Assembly (NCBI RefSeq): GCF_011038845.1
Contig: NZ_JAAKDW010000009.1
Location: 62,001-126,000, forward strand
Source of the DNA: Enterococcus sp. ZJ1622
Lineage (GTDB): Bacteria > Bacillota > Bacilli > Lactobacillales > Enterococcaceae
Reading direction: 5' to 3'
Length of the DNA: 64,000 nt
Position 1 is the first letter of the stretch. Each line of letters starts with the position of its first letter. Of the stretch, positions 46,655 through 54,835 are shown piece after piece. Below the pieces are notes generated by a model. That model searched no databases. It saw only the letters and a list, made by a program, of their open reading frames with translations, and was not told the origin of the DNA. The position numbers and the translations under genes were made by a program.

Positions 46655-46684
46655 ACGCAGTCGAACGTTTCCGCTCGACTGCGT
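46655..46684 (-). terminator. Intrinsic terminator after the universal stress gene
   Basis: ACGCAGTCGA pairs perfectly with TCGACTGCGT around 10 bases. The minus strand continues with TTTTTGTC. Confidence 0.9.
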
Positions 46685-46700
46685 AGCTGTTTGTTAGTGA

Positions 46701-47141
46701 TTATTTCACGACCATGACATTACATGGCGCATGATTGACTACATAAGAAGTGATGGAACCAACTAATGCACGTTCCACGGCATTCAGCCCTGTGGAGCCC
46801 ATCACGATCAAATCGATCGGTTCTTTGGATTCATGGAAATTCGCAATCAGGGTCTTTGGATAACCATACAAGATATGGGTCTCGATATCTGTCAATCCTT
46901 TTTCAATCGCCAGATTCCGGTGTTCGTTCATTTGTTTCTCTGCTACTTCGTCTAGTTCTTCTTGCAGATTCGTCGTCACAAAAGCAAAATCGCCAAAATA
47001 ATTTCCTGTGACTTCGTTGACGTAAAGGATGTGCAAAGTTGCGTGGTTGCGTTTAGCAATTGTGATCGCCTCCAGAAATGCTTTCTCTGCCTTTTCTGAA
47101 CCGTCGATTGCTACTAAAATGTTTTGATAAGTGTCTACCAT
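46701..47141 (-). CDS. Universal stress protein (UspA family)
   Basis: A 146-residue single-domain UspA protein. ILVAIDGSEKAEKAF at the N terminus and the ATP-binding signature MGSTGLNAVERALVGSITSYVVNHAPCNVMVVK at the end are present (G-2x-G-9x-G-S/T type), so it probably binds ATP. Role in general stress; partners unknown. AAAGGAGGCG precedes ATG at 47141. Confidence 0.93.
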   Translation of the reverse strand: MVDTYQNILVAIDGSEKAEKAFLEAITIAKRNHATLHILYVNEVTGNYFGDFAFVTTNLQEELDEVAEKQMNEHRNLAIEKGLTDIETHILYGYPKTLIANFHESKEPIDLIVMGSTGLNAVERALVGSITSYVVNHAPCNVMVVK

Positions 47142-47219
47142 TGTAAACGCCTCCTTTACATTTAGTTTAGCACGATTATTTTAGAACTACAAATATTTTG
47201 TGAACGATTTCTTTAAAAA

Positions 47220-48620
47220 TCATTCTGCTTCAAACCCATTTTTTTCTGAAACCTTTTTGAACCAACGACCGGATTTTTTGATCGTCCGTTTGCCGTCCTG
47301 CTTCAGATCGACCGCAATAAATCCGTAGCGGTTTTTATACGCGTTCGTCCATGACCAGTTGTCCATGCATGTCCACATATGATATCCTACACAATTCGTG
47401 CCTTCTTGGATCGCCTGATGGACATATTTCAGATGCTCTGTGACAAATTCGATCCGGTAATCATCTTCGATCACCCCTTCATCATTGACGAATCGCTCTT
47501 CTCCTTCTACGCCCATGCCGTTTTCGGAGATGTAACACTTGATGTTCCCGTAATTCTCTCGTGTATTCGTCAGAATATCGTAGATGCCTTTTTCGTAGAT
47601 TTCCCAGCCGCGGTAAGGGTTCATTTTTTTGCCAGGCATGTCATAGTTGTCAAAGTAATCGTCCGGCATCGGCCCGTGTTCATGATCAATTGGCATTTCT
47701 TTTGCTTTGATCCGGCGAGGCTGGTAGTAATTGATCCCTAAAAGATCGACTGTGTTCTGACGAATCAGTGCTAAATCTCCTTCTCTCATTTCAGGAAGAA
47801 GGTTTAGCTCCTTGATGATCTCGATCAGTTCTTTTGGAAATTCCCCTTTGACCGCAGGATCGAGGAAGGAACGATTGAAGAAAGCATCAGCGATTCTTGC
47901 CGCTTTCACATCTTCCGGATTGTTTTCATCTCTAGGATAGCTTGGCGTCAAATTCAAAATAATGCCGATCTCTCCATCTTGTCCAGATTCATGATATGCT
48001 TTGACCGCTTTGGCACTCGCTAGGTTTTCATGGAAACCGACTTGCACTGCTTCTTTCATATCGACATGATTCGGGAAATGGAACTGATACAAATAACCGC
48101 CTTCTATCGGTACGATCGGTTCATTGTGTGTGAACCATTTCTTGACTAGGTCACCGAACAATTCAAAACAAGCAGCCGCATAAGAAACATAGGCATCGAC
48201 CGTTTCTCTGGACAACCAACCTCCTTTTTCCTGTAATGGCAGCGGCATATCGAAATGATAAAGATTGACGAACGGCTCGATTCCGTTATTTCGCAGTTCC
48301 GTAAAATAATCTCTGTAAAAAGAAACTGCTTTTTGATTGATCTCTCCTGTCCCATTGGGAATAAGGCGACTCCACTGGATGGATGTACGAAACGTATTAT
48401 GTCCTGTTTCTTTCATCAATTGGACGTCTTCTTTGTATTTGGTATAAACTTGTGATGTTTTTTCAGGTCCGACTTGATCGAAAAATTTCTCTGGTTCTAA
48501 TCCGTACCAGTGATCCCAAATATTTTCTCCTTTGCCGTCTCCTGCTACTCTGCCTTCTGTTTGCGGTCCGCTTGCAGCAGAGCCCCACCAGAAATTTTTT
48601 GGAAATGTATAAGTCCGCAT
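47220..48620 (-). CDS. Family 1 glycoside hydrolase, 6-phospho-beta-glucosidase type
   Basis: A 466-residue cytosolic GH1 enzyme that would hydrolyse PTS-imported phospho-beta-glucosides. The acid/base Glu is in WFTHNEPI and the nucleophile Glu in YISENGMG. QTEGRV and NLYHFDMPLPL are substrate-site motifs. The segment SWTNAYKNRYGFIAVDL carries the Ser-Lys-Tyr pattern that holds the 6-phosphate. Divergent from a cellobiose-type PTS IIC across a promoter region with a cre site, which fits the assignment. Confidence 0.9.
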   Translation of the reverse strand: MRTYTFPKNFWWGSAASGPQTEGRVAGDGKGENIWDHWYGLEPEKFFDQVGPEKTSQVYTKYKEDVQLMKETGHNTFRTSIQWSRLIPNGTGEINQKAVSFYRDYFTELRNNGIEPFVNLYHFDMPLPLQEKGGWLSRETVDAYVSYAAACFELFGDLVKKWFTHNEPIVPIEGGYLYQFHFPNHVDMKEAVQVGFHENLASAKAVKAYHESGQDGEIGIILNLTPSYPRDENNPEDVKAARIADAFFNRSFLDPAVKGEFPKELIEIIKELNLLPEMREGDLALIRQNTVDLLGINYYQPRRIKAKEMPIDHEHGPMPDDYFDNYDMPGKKMNPYRGWEIYEKGIYDILTNTRENYGNIKCYISENGMGVEGEERFVNDEGVIEDDYRIEFVTEHLKYVHQAIQEGTNCVGYHMWTCMDNWSWTNAYKNRYGFIAVDLKQDGKRTIKKSGRWFKKVSEKNGFEAE

Positions 48621-48701
48621 GTTATCTCCTCACTTTTTCATTTTGATATCGTTATTATAACCAATCGTCAAAAATAAATCAATACTTTTTAAATAAATGA
48701 C

Positions 48702-48749
48702 TAGACATTTAAAATATTCAGCGTTATACTCTGTATGTAATCGATTGCA
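48702..48749 (+). promoter_or_regulatory. Promoter with cre (CcpA) site for the PTS IIC gene
   Basis: TAGACA (48702-48707), a 17-base spacer and TATACT (48725-48730) form a good promoter. TGTAATCGATTGCA (48736-48749) matches the cre consensus TGNNANCGNTNNCA at every fixed position. It lies over the start site, where CcpA would repress both divergent genes. Confidence 0.82.
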
Positions 48750-48770
48750 AATAAATTTGAGGTGAATAAA

Positions 48771-50042
48771 ATGAACGGTTTTATGGACAAGCTTTCTGAG
48801 AAAATCATGCCCTTAGCTAATCTATTAGGGCAAAATCGTTACCTGACTGTCTTGCGGGATGCTTTCATGCTTTCTTTTCCCCTGACGATGTTCGGTTCGA
48901 TCGTTGTTGTTATCAATAATCTGCCTTTTTTCAGTGATGGGACGAAAGGCACGCTGACCACTTTATTCGGAAATGGACAGAATGCCACAATGAGTATCAT
49001 GTCTGTGTTTGTTACTTTTGGTATCGGCTATTATTTATCGAAATCCTATGATGTCGAAGGTATTTTCGGCGGTGCTGTTTCTTTTGCCAGTTTCTTGATC
49101 CTCACTCCATTCGTCATGACATCTCCTGGAGGCGAAGAAATCACTGGAGTTCTTTCACTGGACCGTTTGGGTGCAAAAGGGATGTTTATCGGAATGATCG
49201 CTGCTTTCTTAGCTGGTGAAATCTACTGCAGAATCACCAAACGCGGGTGGCAGATCAAAATGCCTGACGGTGTTCCGCCTGCAGTCACTAAATCATTTGC
49301 AGCTCTGATTCCTGCTGTAGTCACTTTGACAGTATTTTTGATCATCAATGCAATCATGACGGGTGTCTTCAATGCCAATCTCCACGATGTCGTTTATGAA
49401 GTGATCCAAAAACCATTGACTGGTTTAGGAAGCAGTTTGCCTGCGACACTGATTGCATTATTCTTTGTCCAATTCTTGTGGTTCTTCGGGCTTCATGGAC
49501 AGATTATTGTCAATTCTGTCATGGACCCAATCTGGAATACTCTGATGCTTGATAATCTGGAAGCTTATCAGCACGGAAAAGAGCTTCCTCATATCATCTC
49601 TAAACCATTTATGGAAACCTTTACTGTTGGGATCGGTGGTTCTGGCATGACTTTGGCAGTTGTCTTATTGATGGCGTTCGTTCTTAAGAAAAAACAATAT
49701 CGGGATGTCGGTCGTCTGGCTTTAGCACCAGGTATCTTCAATGTGAATGAACCAGCGATTTTCGGGTTGCCGATTGTCTTGAATGCGACGATCCTGATTC
49801 CTTGGATCATTGCTCCTCTGATCGTGACTGTTTTCAACTATTCTATGATGGCAGCTGGGATCGTTCCTGCTCCGACAGGTGTTTCAGTACCATGGACAGT
49901 GCCGATCATTGCAAGCGGTGTCTTAGCGACAAATTCATGGCTTGGCGGATTGCTCCAAGTAGTCGATTTCGTGATTGTCGCCTTCATCTGGTATCCATTC
50001 TTGAAAGTTCTAGATAAACAACCTGATTTGGATATCGCCTAG
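48771..50042 (+). CDS. PTS beta-glucoside/cellobiose transporter IIC
   Basis: A polytopic permease of 423 residues of the lactose/cellobiose (Lac) PTS family. It imports and phosphorylates a beta-glucoside with IIA and IIB proteins. Family features are the N-terminal QNRYLTVLRDAFMLSFPLTMFGS, KMPDGVPPAVTKSFAALIPA, FLWFFGLHGQIIVNSVMDPIW and APGIFNVNEPAIFGLPIVLNA. No IIA or IIB gene lies nearby, so it must borrow them from elsewhere. ATG at 48771 behind GAGGTG. A terminator at 50053 and repeat array follow. Confidence 0.92.
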   Translation: MNGFMDKLSEKIMPLANLLGQNRYLTVLRDAFMLSFPLTMFGSIVVVINNLPFFSDGTKGTLTTLFGNGQNATMSIMSVFVTFGIGYYLSKSYDVEGIFGGAVSFASFLILTPFVMTSPGGEEITGVLSLDRLGAKGMFIGMIAAFLAGEIYCRITKRGWQIKMPDGVPPAVTKSFAALIPAVVTLTVFLIINAIMTGVFNANLHDVVYEVIQKPLTGLGSSLPATLIALFFVQFLWFFGLHGQIIVNSVMDPIWNTLMLDNLEAYQHGKELPHIISKPFMETFTVGIGGSGMTLAVVLLMAFVLKKKQYRDVGRLALAPGIFNVNEPAIFGLPIVLNATILIPWIIAPLIVTVFNYSMMAAGIVPAPTGVSVPWTVPIIASGVLATNSWLGGLLQVVDFVIVAFIWYPFLKVLDKQPDLDIA

Positions 50043-50052
50043 TTCGATCACT

Positions 50053-50085
50053 AAGAGCTGTGACTTTGGTCGCTGCTCTTTTTTT
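50053..50085 (+). terminator. Intrinsic terminator after the PTS IIC gene
   Basis: AAGAGC and its surrounding bases pair with GCTCTT around a short interior; seven T follow. Confidence 0.75.
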
Positions 50086-50095
50086 ACGGCTGCCA

Positions 50096-50857
50096 AAGGT
50101 TGTGACAGAAGTGGGCAGCTTCCAGAAATTTCGGCTTATTTTCGAAGAAGCTACTTCTGGAACATCGTGTATGAGGTTGTGACAGTGTCGTTCAGCTTTG
50201 AGGGATAAGAAAAATTTTGTGAAAATGGCTTCTCACATTTTTGCATAAATTAGGCTTATCTCCGAAAAGTTGGCACTGGAACACCGTGAATCAGAGGTTG
50301 TGACAGTGTCGTTCAGCTTTGAGGGCCAAGTAGGTACGTTGCATCATCGAATCACTGATGTTCTTCGTGATTTAACGCAATAAGAAAAATTTTGTGAAAA
50401 TGGCTTCTCACATTTTTGCATAAATTAGGCTTATCTCCGAAAAGTTGGCACTGGAACACCGTGTATGAGGTTGTGACAACTGCGTTTTGACCTGAGTATT
50501 AGAGAAGAAAAATGTAAAATAGCTCTCCATATTTTGCATTTTTATAAGCTAATACCGAAGGTCAGCAGATGGAACACCGTGTATCAGAGGTTGTGAGCCT
50601 GCCGTTTAACTCTGAGGCACAAGGAACAATCTCAACAAACAGCTTTTCATGTTTTATGAATATTGTGACTTGTGCCCGAGGCGTTGGCAGGAGAACACCG
50701 TTTATATCAAGAGGTCGTGAAAAAGCTGCCCTGTATCAAGTAGTAAGCCCAATCAGAGAAAAATAGCTTTCCATATTTTTCATCTGATTGGGCTTAGTGC
50801 CGTAGATGCAAGCTTTTGAATACCATTTATTCGACGACAAGTCTTTTGTCACAGCTC
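50096..50857 (+). repeat. Modular hairpin repeat array, five units, one relic and an end hairpin
   Basis: A degenerate unit (50096-50172) precedes full units at 50173-50293, 50294-50466, 50467-50586, 50587-50710 and 50711-50833, then an end hairpin ACGACAAGTCTTTTGTCACAG (50834-50857). Arms differ by unit but stay paired: CAGTGTC/GGCACTG and GATAAG/CTTATC; TGACCT/AGGTCA, GTATTAG/CTAATAC; GCACAAG/CTTGTGC; CCCAATCAG/CTGATTGGG. Tips are GCTTCTCA, GCTCTCCA, GCTTTTCA and GCTTTCCA. The second unit carries a 54-bp insertion (50326-50379). The array lies in the gap between the IIC gene and the GntR gene, in sense orientation. Confidence 0.85.
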
Positions 50858-50878
50858 CAAAGCTTTTATATTCCGGCA

Positions 50879-50908
50879 GTTGTCGCCGGACGGATCTTTC
50901 GTTATACT
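50879..50908 (+). promoter_or_regulatory. Promoter of the GntR regulator
   Basis: TTGTCG (50879-50884) and TATACT (50903-50908), 18 bases apart, lie just after the repeat array and 18 bases before the GTG start. Confidence 0.6.
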
Positions 50909-50926
50909 CTAGAAGAGGTGAATAAC

Positions 50927-51649
50927 GTGCCAAAATATGAAGAAATCGCAAATACATTAAGAGAGCGGATCCGTTCAGGGATTTATCCGCGCAATAGTTT
51001 TTTACCGAACCAAGTAGACTTGGTCGAAGAATTTGGTGCGAGCCGGATGACGATCAAGAAAGCGATCAATATCTTAGCAATGGAAGGTCTGGTCTACTCT
51101 CAGAGAGGTTCGGGAACGAAAATCTTGAACCATCCATTTTTGCAAAAGGATACTTCACCTGTCAATGAATACGAAGGACTCAGTCTTCAAATGCAACGCA
51201 GAAACCGCTCCTTGAAAAGCCATATCATCCAATTCGATGTGGAATTTCCGAGCCAGCTGATCCAGGAACGTTTGATGATCGGTGCCGAACAACCTGTTTA
51301 CAACATCCACCGTTTACGGATTCTGGATGGTGAGCCTTATATCCTGGAGCATACCTTCATGCCTGTCCATTTAGTGCCCGGCTTAAAAAAAGAACATCTA
51401 CTCGCTTCGATCTATGATTATCTGCACAAAGAATTAAACATCCATTTTGCAGGTGCTTATCGCGCGATCGCCGCAGATAAAAGCACAGCATTTGATCAGG
51501 AATACCTGAACTGTTCAGAAACAGATCCCGTTCTGGAAGTCCAGCAAGTCGTTTATCTGAAAGATGGCCAGCCGATCGAATGTTCATCCAGTAGAAACCG
51601 GTACGACGTCCGGAATTATTCGGTGTTGGATGTGAGATCCATGCAGTAA
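50927..51649 (+). CDS. GntR/HutC-family transcriptional regulator
   Basis: A 240-residue regulator with an N-terminal winged helix (KYEEIANTLRERIRSGIYPRNSFLPNQ, LVEEFGASRMTIKKAINILAMEGLVYS) and a C-terminal UTRA effector domain (IHRLRILDGEPYILEHTFMPV, SRNRYDVRNYSVLDV). Such proteins bind a phosphosugar; control of the adjacent beta-glucosidase/PTS genes is likely. The GTG at 50927, seven bases after AGAAGAGGTG, is chosen because in-frame upstream codons would lie inside the repeat array. Its stop is followed directly by another repeat unit. Confidence 0.9.
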   Translation: MPKYEEIANTLRERIRSGIYPRNSFLPNQVDLVEEFGASRMTIKKAINILAMEGLVYSQRGSGTKILNHPFLQKDTSPVNEYEGLSLQMQRRNRSLKSHIIQFDVEFPSQLIQERLMIGAEQPVYNIHRLRILDGEPYILEHTFMPVHLVPGLKKEHLLASIYDYLHKELNIHFAGAYRAIAADKSTAFDQEYLNCSETDPVLEVQQVVYLKDGQPIECSSSRNRYDVRNYSVLDVRSMQ

Positions 51650-51870
51650 GAGGTTGCGTCAACTGCGTTTTGACCTGAGTATTAGAGAAGAAAAATGTAA
51701 AATAGCTCTCCATATTTTGCATTTTTATGAGCTAATACCGAAGGTCAGCAGTTGGAACACCGTGAATCAGAGGTCGTGAAAAAGCTGTTCTGCGTCAAGC
51801 AGTAAGAGTGATCAGAGAAAAATAGCTTCTCATATTTTCTTGTTCAGGGCCTTTATGACTAAACTGAAGC
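51650..51870 (+). repeat. Modular hairpin repeats, one full and one chimeric truncated unit
   Basis: The full unit (51650-51769) starts at the base after the gntR stop codon TAA and is nearly identical to the unit at 50467-50586 (CAACTGC/GCAGTTG, TGACCT/AGGTCA, GTATTAG/CTAATAC). The second (51770-about 51870) has the left half of one type (AAAAAGCTG, GATCAGAG) but the right half of another (CTTGTTCAG), then degenerates. Its halves do not pair. Confidence 0.82.
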
Positions 51871-51902
51871 TGAATGACGTACGCGCCAAAGTCCAAACTT
51901 TT

Positions 51903-51931
51903 ACAGAGTGTTTTTTACACTCTGTTTTTTT
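51903..51931 (+). terminator. Intrinsic terminator after the gntR repeats
   Basis: ACAGAGTG pairs with CACTCTGT around 7 bases, followed by TTTTTTTC. Confidence 0.9.
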
Positions 51932-52001
51932 CTTCCTATAGTCATATCACCCCTAGCTTCTCCTCTACTCCACTTTGTTATTATTTCAAAAGACAAAATA
52001 G

Positions 52002-52063
52002 TTGCAAAAACACCCCTAACCTCCTATACTGTGTCTAACATCAATCACTTACTTTTTGTAAGT
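52002..52063 (+). promoter_or_regulatory. Promoter and leader dyad of the mhqO-mhqD-like operon
   Basis: TTGCAA (52002-52007), 17 bases, TATACT (52025-52030). Seventeen bases further lies the dyad ACTTAC-5-GTAAGT (52047-52063), placed where a repressor such as MhqR could bind or where the mRNA leader could fold. Confidence 0.72.
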
Positions 52064-52081
52064 TAACAGGAGGAATATATT

Positions 52082-53056
52082 ATGGACACACAAATCAGAG
52101 GGATCCACCATGTAACAGCGATGACATCTAGCGCAACAAAAATCTACCGCTTCTTCACGGATATTTTGGGTATGCGTTTGATCAAGAAAACAGTCAATCA
52201 AGACGATATCGAAACCTATCATCTCTACTTTACAGATGAAACAGGCGCACTTGGAACAGATATGACTTTCTTCGATTTTCCTAATCAGCCAAAAGGCAAA
52301 AAAGGCACTGATACGATCTCACGCGCTTCTTTCCGCGTTCCAAGTGATGCCGCTTTGGACTTCTGGCTAGAACGTTTCGAAAAATATGAAGTCGTTCACT
52401 CTGAGATCAATGAACGCTTCGGAAAAAAATATCTTGAATTTGAAGATTTCGATAACCAGTATTATCAATTGATCTCCGATGAACAAAACCAAGGAGTAGC
52501 AGCCGGTATCCCTTGGAAAAACAGCAATGTCCCTACAGAATTTGCGATCACTGGACTTGGACCAGTTTTCGTCCGTGTAAGTAACTTGGACCATATCCGT
52601 TTGATTCTGGAAAAAGTGTTAGGTTTTACTGAAACAGATCGCTCAGAAGACTTTTATCTATTCGAAATCGGCGAAGGTGGAAATGGCGCAAGCATCATTA
52701 TCGAGCATCGTCCAGATTTACCGAAAGCCATCGAAGGATTCGGCAATATCCATCACTTAGCTTTGCGTGTAGCAGATAAAGAAGCTTTGCAATATTGGAT
52801 CCAAGTCATCAATAAAATCGAATTGCCAAATTCTGGCTTTGTCGATCGTTTCTATTTCCAATCTGAATATTTCTTGGCTGCTACTCATGTGTTATTCGAG
52901 CTAGCAACAGACGGACCTGGATTCCTTGAAGATGAAACAGCAGAAACAGCAGGAGAAAAATTGTCCTTACCTCCATTCTTAGAAGAACGTAGAGAAGCAA
53001 TCGAAGACTATGTCCGTCCATTCGATACAAGTGACGCGAACAAAAAACGAGAATAA
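52082..53056 (+). CDS. Ring-cleaving dioxygenase of the glyoxalase/MhqO type
   Basis: A 324-residue protein built of two vicinal-oxygen-chelate halves. Metal-binding residues appear as IRGIHHVTAMTS (His), FGNIHHLALRVADKEAL (His) and ATHVLFELATDGPGF (Glu). Length and sequence fit the MhqO/MhqA/MhqE proteins that remove quinones and other electrophiles in Bacillus and staphylococci. AGGAGGAATATAT precedes ATG at 52082. The next gene is an MhqD-like esterase, matching the known pairing. Confidence 0.88.
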   Translation: MDTQIRGIHHVTAMTSSATKIYRFFTDILGMRLIKKTVNQDDIETYHLYFTDETGALGTDMTFFDFPNQPKGKKGTDTISRASFRVPSDAALDFWLERFEKYEVVHSEINERFGKKYLEFEDFDNQYYQLISDEQNQGVAAGIPWKNSNVPTEFAITGLGPVFVRVSNLDHIRLILEKVLGFTETDRSEDFYLFEIGEGGNGASIIIEHRPDLPKAIEGFGNIHHLALRVADKEALQYWIQVINKIELPNSGFVDRFYFQSEYFLAATHVLFELATDGPGFLEDETAETAGEKLSLPPFLEERREAIEDYVRPFDTSDANKKRE

Positions 53057-53098
53057 TTTTCTCCCAAAAACTCGGCAGTACGGCAAGGAGTGAATCAA

Positions 53099-53701
53099 AT
53101 GAACTATCTCTTTGAAAAAGGCAGTACGAACAGTAAAAAGCTGATCTTACTACATGGTACAGGTGGCGACGAATATTCTCTTATGGAAATTGCTGGATTC
53201 CTTGCACCAGACAGCACGATCCTCTCCCTTCGAGGTACGATCGAAGAAGATGGCATGAATCGATTTTTCAAGCGAAACGGCTTGAATCAATTCGATCTCG
53301 ACAGTCTAGAACAAGAAACAGATCGCTTACACGAAACAATCAAAGAAATCAGCGAAAACGAGCAGATTCCTTTAGAGGACTGGCTGCTTGTCGGCTATTC
53401 CAATGGTGCTAATATCGCTGCACATTTATTGCTAGAACGAGAAACCAAACTGAACAAAGGACTGTTCTTCCATCCGATGTCACTCGGTGTCCATCAAAGT
53501 CGAGCGTCCTTGGAAGACAAAACTGTCTGGCTCTCATATGGTGAGAACGATCCAATCGTCTCTCCTGCTTCCTTCAATACCTTAGCGCATCAATTCAAAG
53601 AAAGCCAAGCGAACCTCACAATCCAGCACACTGCCATGGGGCATCAGCTCACATTAGCAGAAGTGGAAAAAGCCAAAAGTTGGCTGGAACAAATGAAGTG
53701 A
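53099..53701 (+). CDS. MhqD-like phospholipase/carboxylesterase
   Basis: A 200-residue alpha/beta hydrolase of the carboxylesterase type. LILLHGTGGDEYSLMEIA is the oxyanion region, VGYSNGANIAAHLLL holds the nucleophile, YGENDPIVSP the Asp and MGHQLTLAEVEKA the His. It is probably the partner of the dioxygenase, 42 bases upstream, in quinone detoxification. ATG at 53099 follows AAGGAGTG; a GTG nine bases upstream is in the ribosome site. Confidence 0.88.
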   Translation: MNYLFEKGSTNSKKLILLHGTGGDEYSLMEIAGFLAPDSTILSLRGTIEEDGMNRFFKRNGLNQFDLDSLEQETDRLHETIKEISENEQIPLEDWLLVGYSNGANIAAHLLLERETKLNKGLFFHPMSLGVHQSRASLEDKTVWLSYGENDPIVSPASFNTLAHQFKESQANLTIQHTAMGHQLTLAEVEKAKSWLEQMK

Positions 53702-53724
53702 TCCGTGAATCTTCATCACAATGA

Positions 53725-53762
53725 AACAGCACCCCTGCAAATCTGATTTGTGGGGTGCTGTT
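53725..53762. terminator. Bidirectional terminator after mhqD-like gene
   Basis: AACAGCACCCC pairs with GGGGTGCTGTT around 16 bases, followed by T7. Serves the convergent aldolase operon as well. Confidence 0.9.
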
Positions 53763-53784
53763 TTTTTGCATATTCAGTTAAACA

Positions 53785-54537
53785 TCAATCCCCGCCCGCC
53801 GCAATGCTTGCATGGTTATAGATAGGAATACCGTGTCTCAATGCTTCTAGGTCTCCTACTTTTTCTCCTTTCGAATAAAAACCATCTGTTATGCCGAGTG
53901 CTTGGAAAATCGTCTGTTTATAAGCGATTTCTGCATTCCATTCGACCGTATCAAGGATTTGTAGTGCTTTATGGATGGCTTCGATTCCTGTTTCTCCACC
54001 TGTGTTGATCAACACGCCATGAGAGTTGAGCAGTAGCATATGCGGTAATCCTAGATGCTGTTTCTTGACATAGTCGCTTGTCAATTCCGCAAGCTCCTCC
54101 GAACAGTTCGGCTCAAATGCCATGACCGGAATCTCTTTTACTTTCGCCGTGGCTTCCGTCAAATTAGGCATAGGTAAGCCAGTGGTTGCCCAAAACATCG
54201 CATTTGGCGCATGTGCATGCAAGACAGCTTTGATTGCTGGATCAGTTTCATACATTGCTTCATGCATGTTGATCTCTCGAGTTAATTTTCCGACACCATC
54301 GATGATTTTTCGCGTTCTCGGTTCTACTACAAGCACTTGTGCGGGAGAAATCTCTCCAAGATACGCTTCTGACATCATCGTAGGTGTCATGATGATGTAT
54401 TCTTTTCCTTGATCATCTGTTGTTTTAAAAGAAAAATTTCCACCTGCAACATTTGTATTTTTCCTTTCAAAAATCACTTTCACGATCCTTGCCATATCCT
54501 GTCGTTCTCTTTCAAATATCATTCGTCCATCTGACAT
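53785..54537 (-). CDS. Class II aldolase/epimerase (fuculose-phosphate aldolase family)
   Basis: A 250-residue zinc enzyme of the class II aldolase/adducin fold. NVAGGNFSFKTTD is the phosphate-site motif. Zinc ligands are the His pair in VLHAHAPNAMFW and the His in LLLNSHGVLINTGG; a Glu in NMHEAMYE is a likely catalytic or ligand residue. Members cleave sugar 1-phosphates (L-fuculose-1-P, rhamnulose-1-P) or epimerise ribulose-5-P. It is the last gene of a galactitol-type PTS operon, so it should process the imported sugar phosphate. Confidence 0.85.
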   Translation of the reverse strand: MSDGRMIFERERQDMARIVKVIFERKNTNVAGGNFSFKTTDDQGKEYIIMTPTMMSEAYLGEISPAQVLVVEPRTRKIIDGVGKLTREINMHEAMYETDPAIKAVLHAHAPNAMFWATTGLPMPNLTEATAKVKEIPVMAFEPNCSEELAELTSDYVKKQHLGLPHMLLLNSHGVLINTGGETGIEAIHKALQILDTVEWNAEIAYKQTIFQALGITDGFYSKGEKVGDLEALRHGIPIYNHASIAAGGD

Positions 54538-54550
54538 AGCGATTCCTCCA

Positions 54551-54811
54551 CTATCTTTTTATGAATCTTTTTTCTCGTATTATCTCTTTTGTTGCTTCTT
54601 TCAATTTCATCGATTCTTCTATTCTTCGCTTTCTTTTCTCATCTTGCTCTTTAAACAATATTTTATTCCCATTTTTGTAAATCAGGGTGGCACTCAACAT
54701 GACCAATAGCTGAATTAGGATGTTTTGAGTGAATAGGCCATATAGGAAGCATAGGAATGTGAGGCCAAGAGCGATGGTCCATTTGAATTTTTCAGTTTCT
54801 TCTTTTTTCAT
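54551..54811 (-). CDS. Small membrane protein in the PTS operon
   Basis: An 86-residue protein with two hydrophobic helices (IALGLTFLCFLYGLF and ILIQLLVMLSATLIY) and a very basic, Lys/Arg/Glu-rich cytosolic tail. Not recognised. It lies 24 bases after the IIC gene and 13 before the aldolase, so it is co-transcribed; a role in transporter assembly or regulation is only a guess. Confidence 0.72.
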   Translation of the reverse strand: MKKEETEKFKWTIALGLTFLCFLYGLFTQNILIQLLVMLSATLIYKNGNKILFKEQDEKRKRRIEESMKLKEATKEIIREKRFIKR

Positions 54812-54835
54812 TGGCTTTCCCGTACCATTCTCATG

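Noticed and set aside
47379-47741. 120-codon plus-strand frame inside the GH1 gene
   Set aside because: Antisense to strong GH1 motifs, no ribosome site.
50096-50857. CRISPR array
   Set aside because: Units are about 120 bp, contiguous and internally palindromic. There is no short constant repeat with unique spacers and no cas gene.
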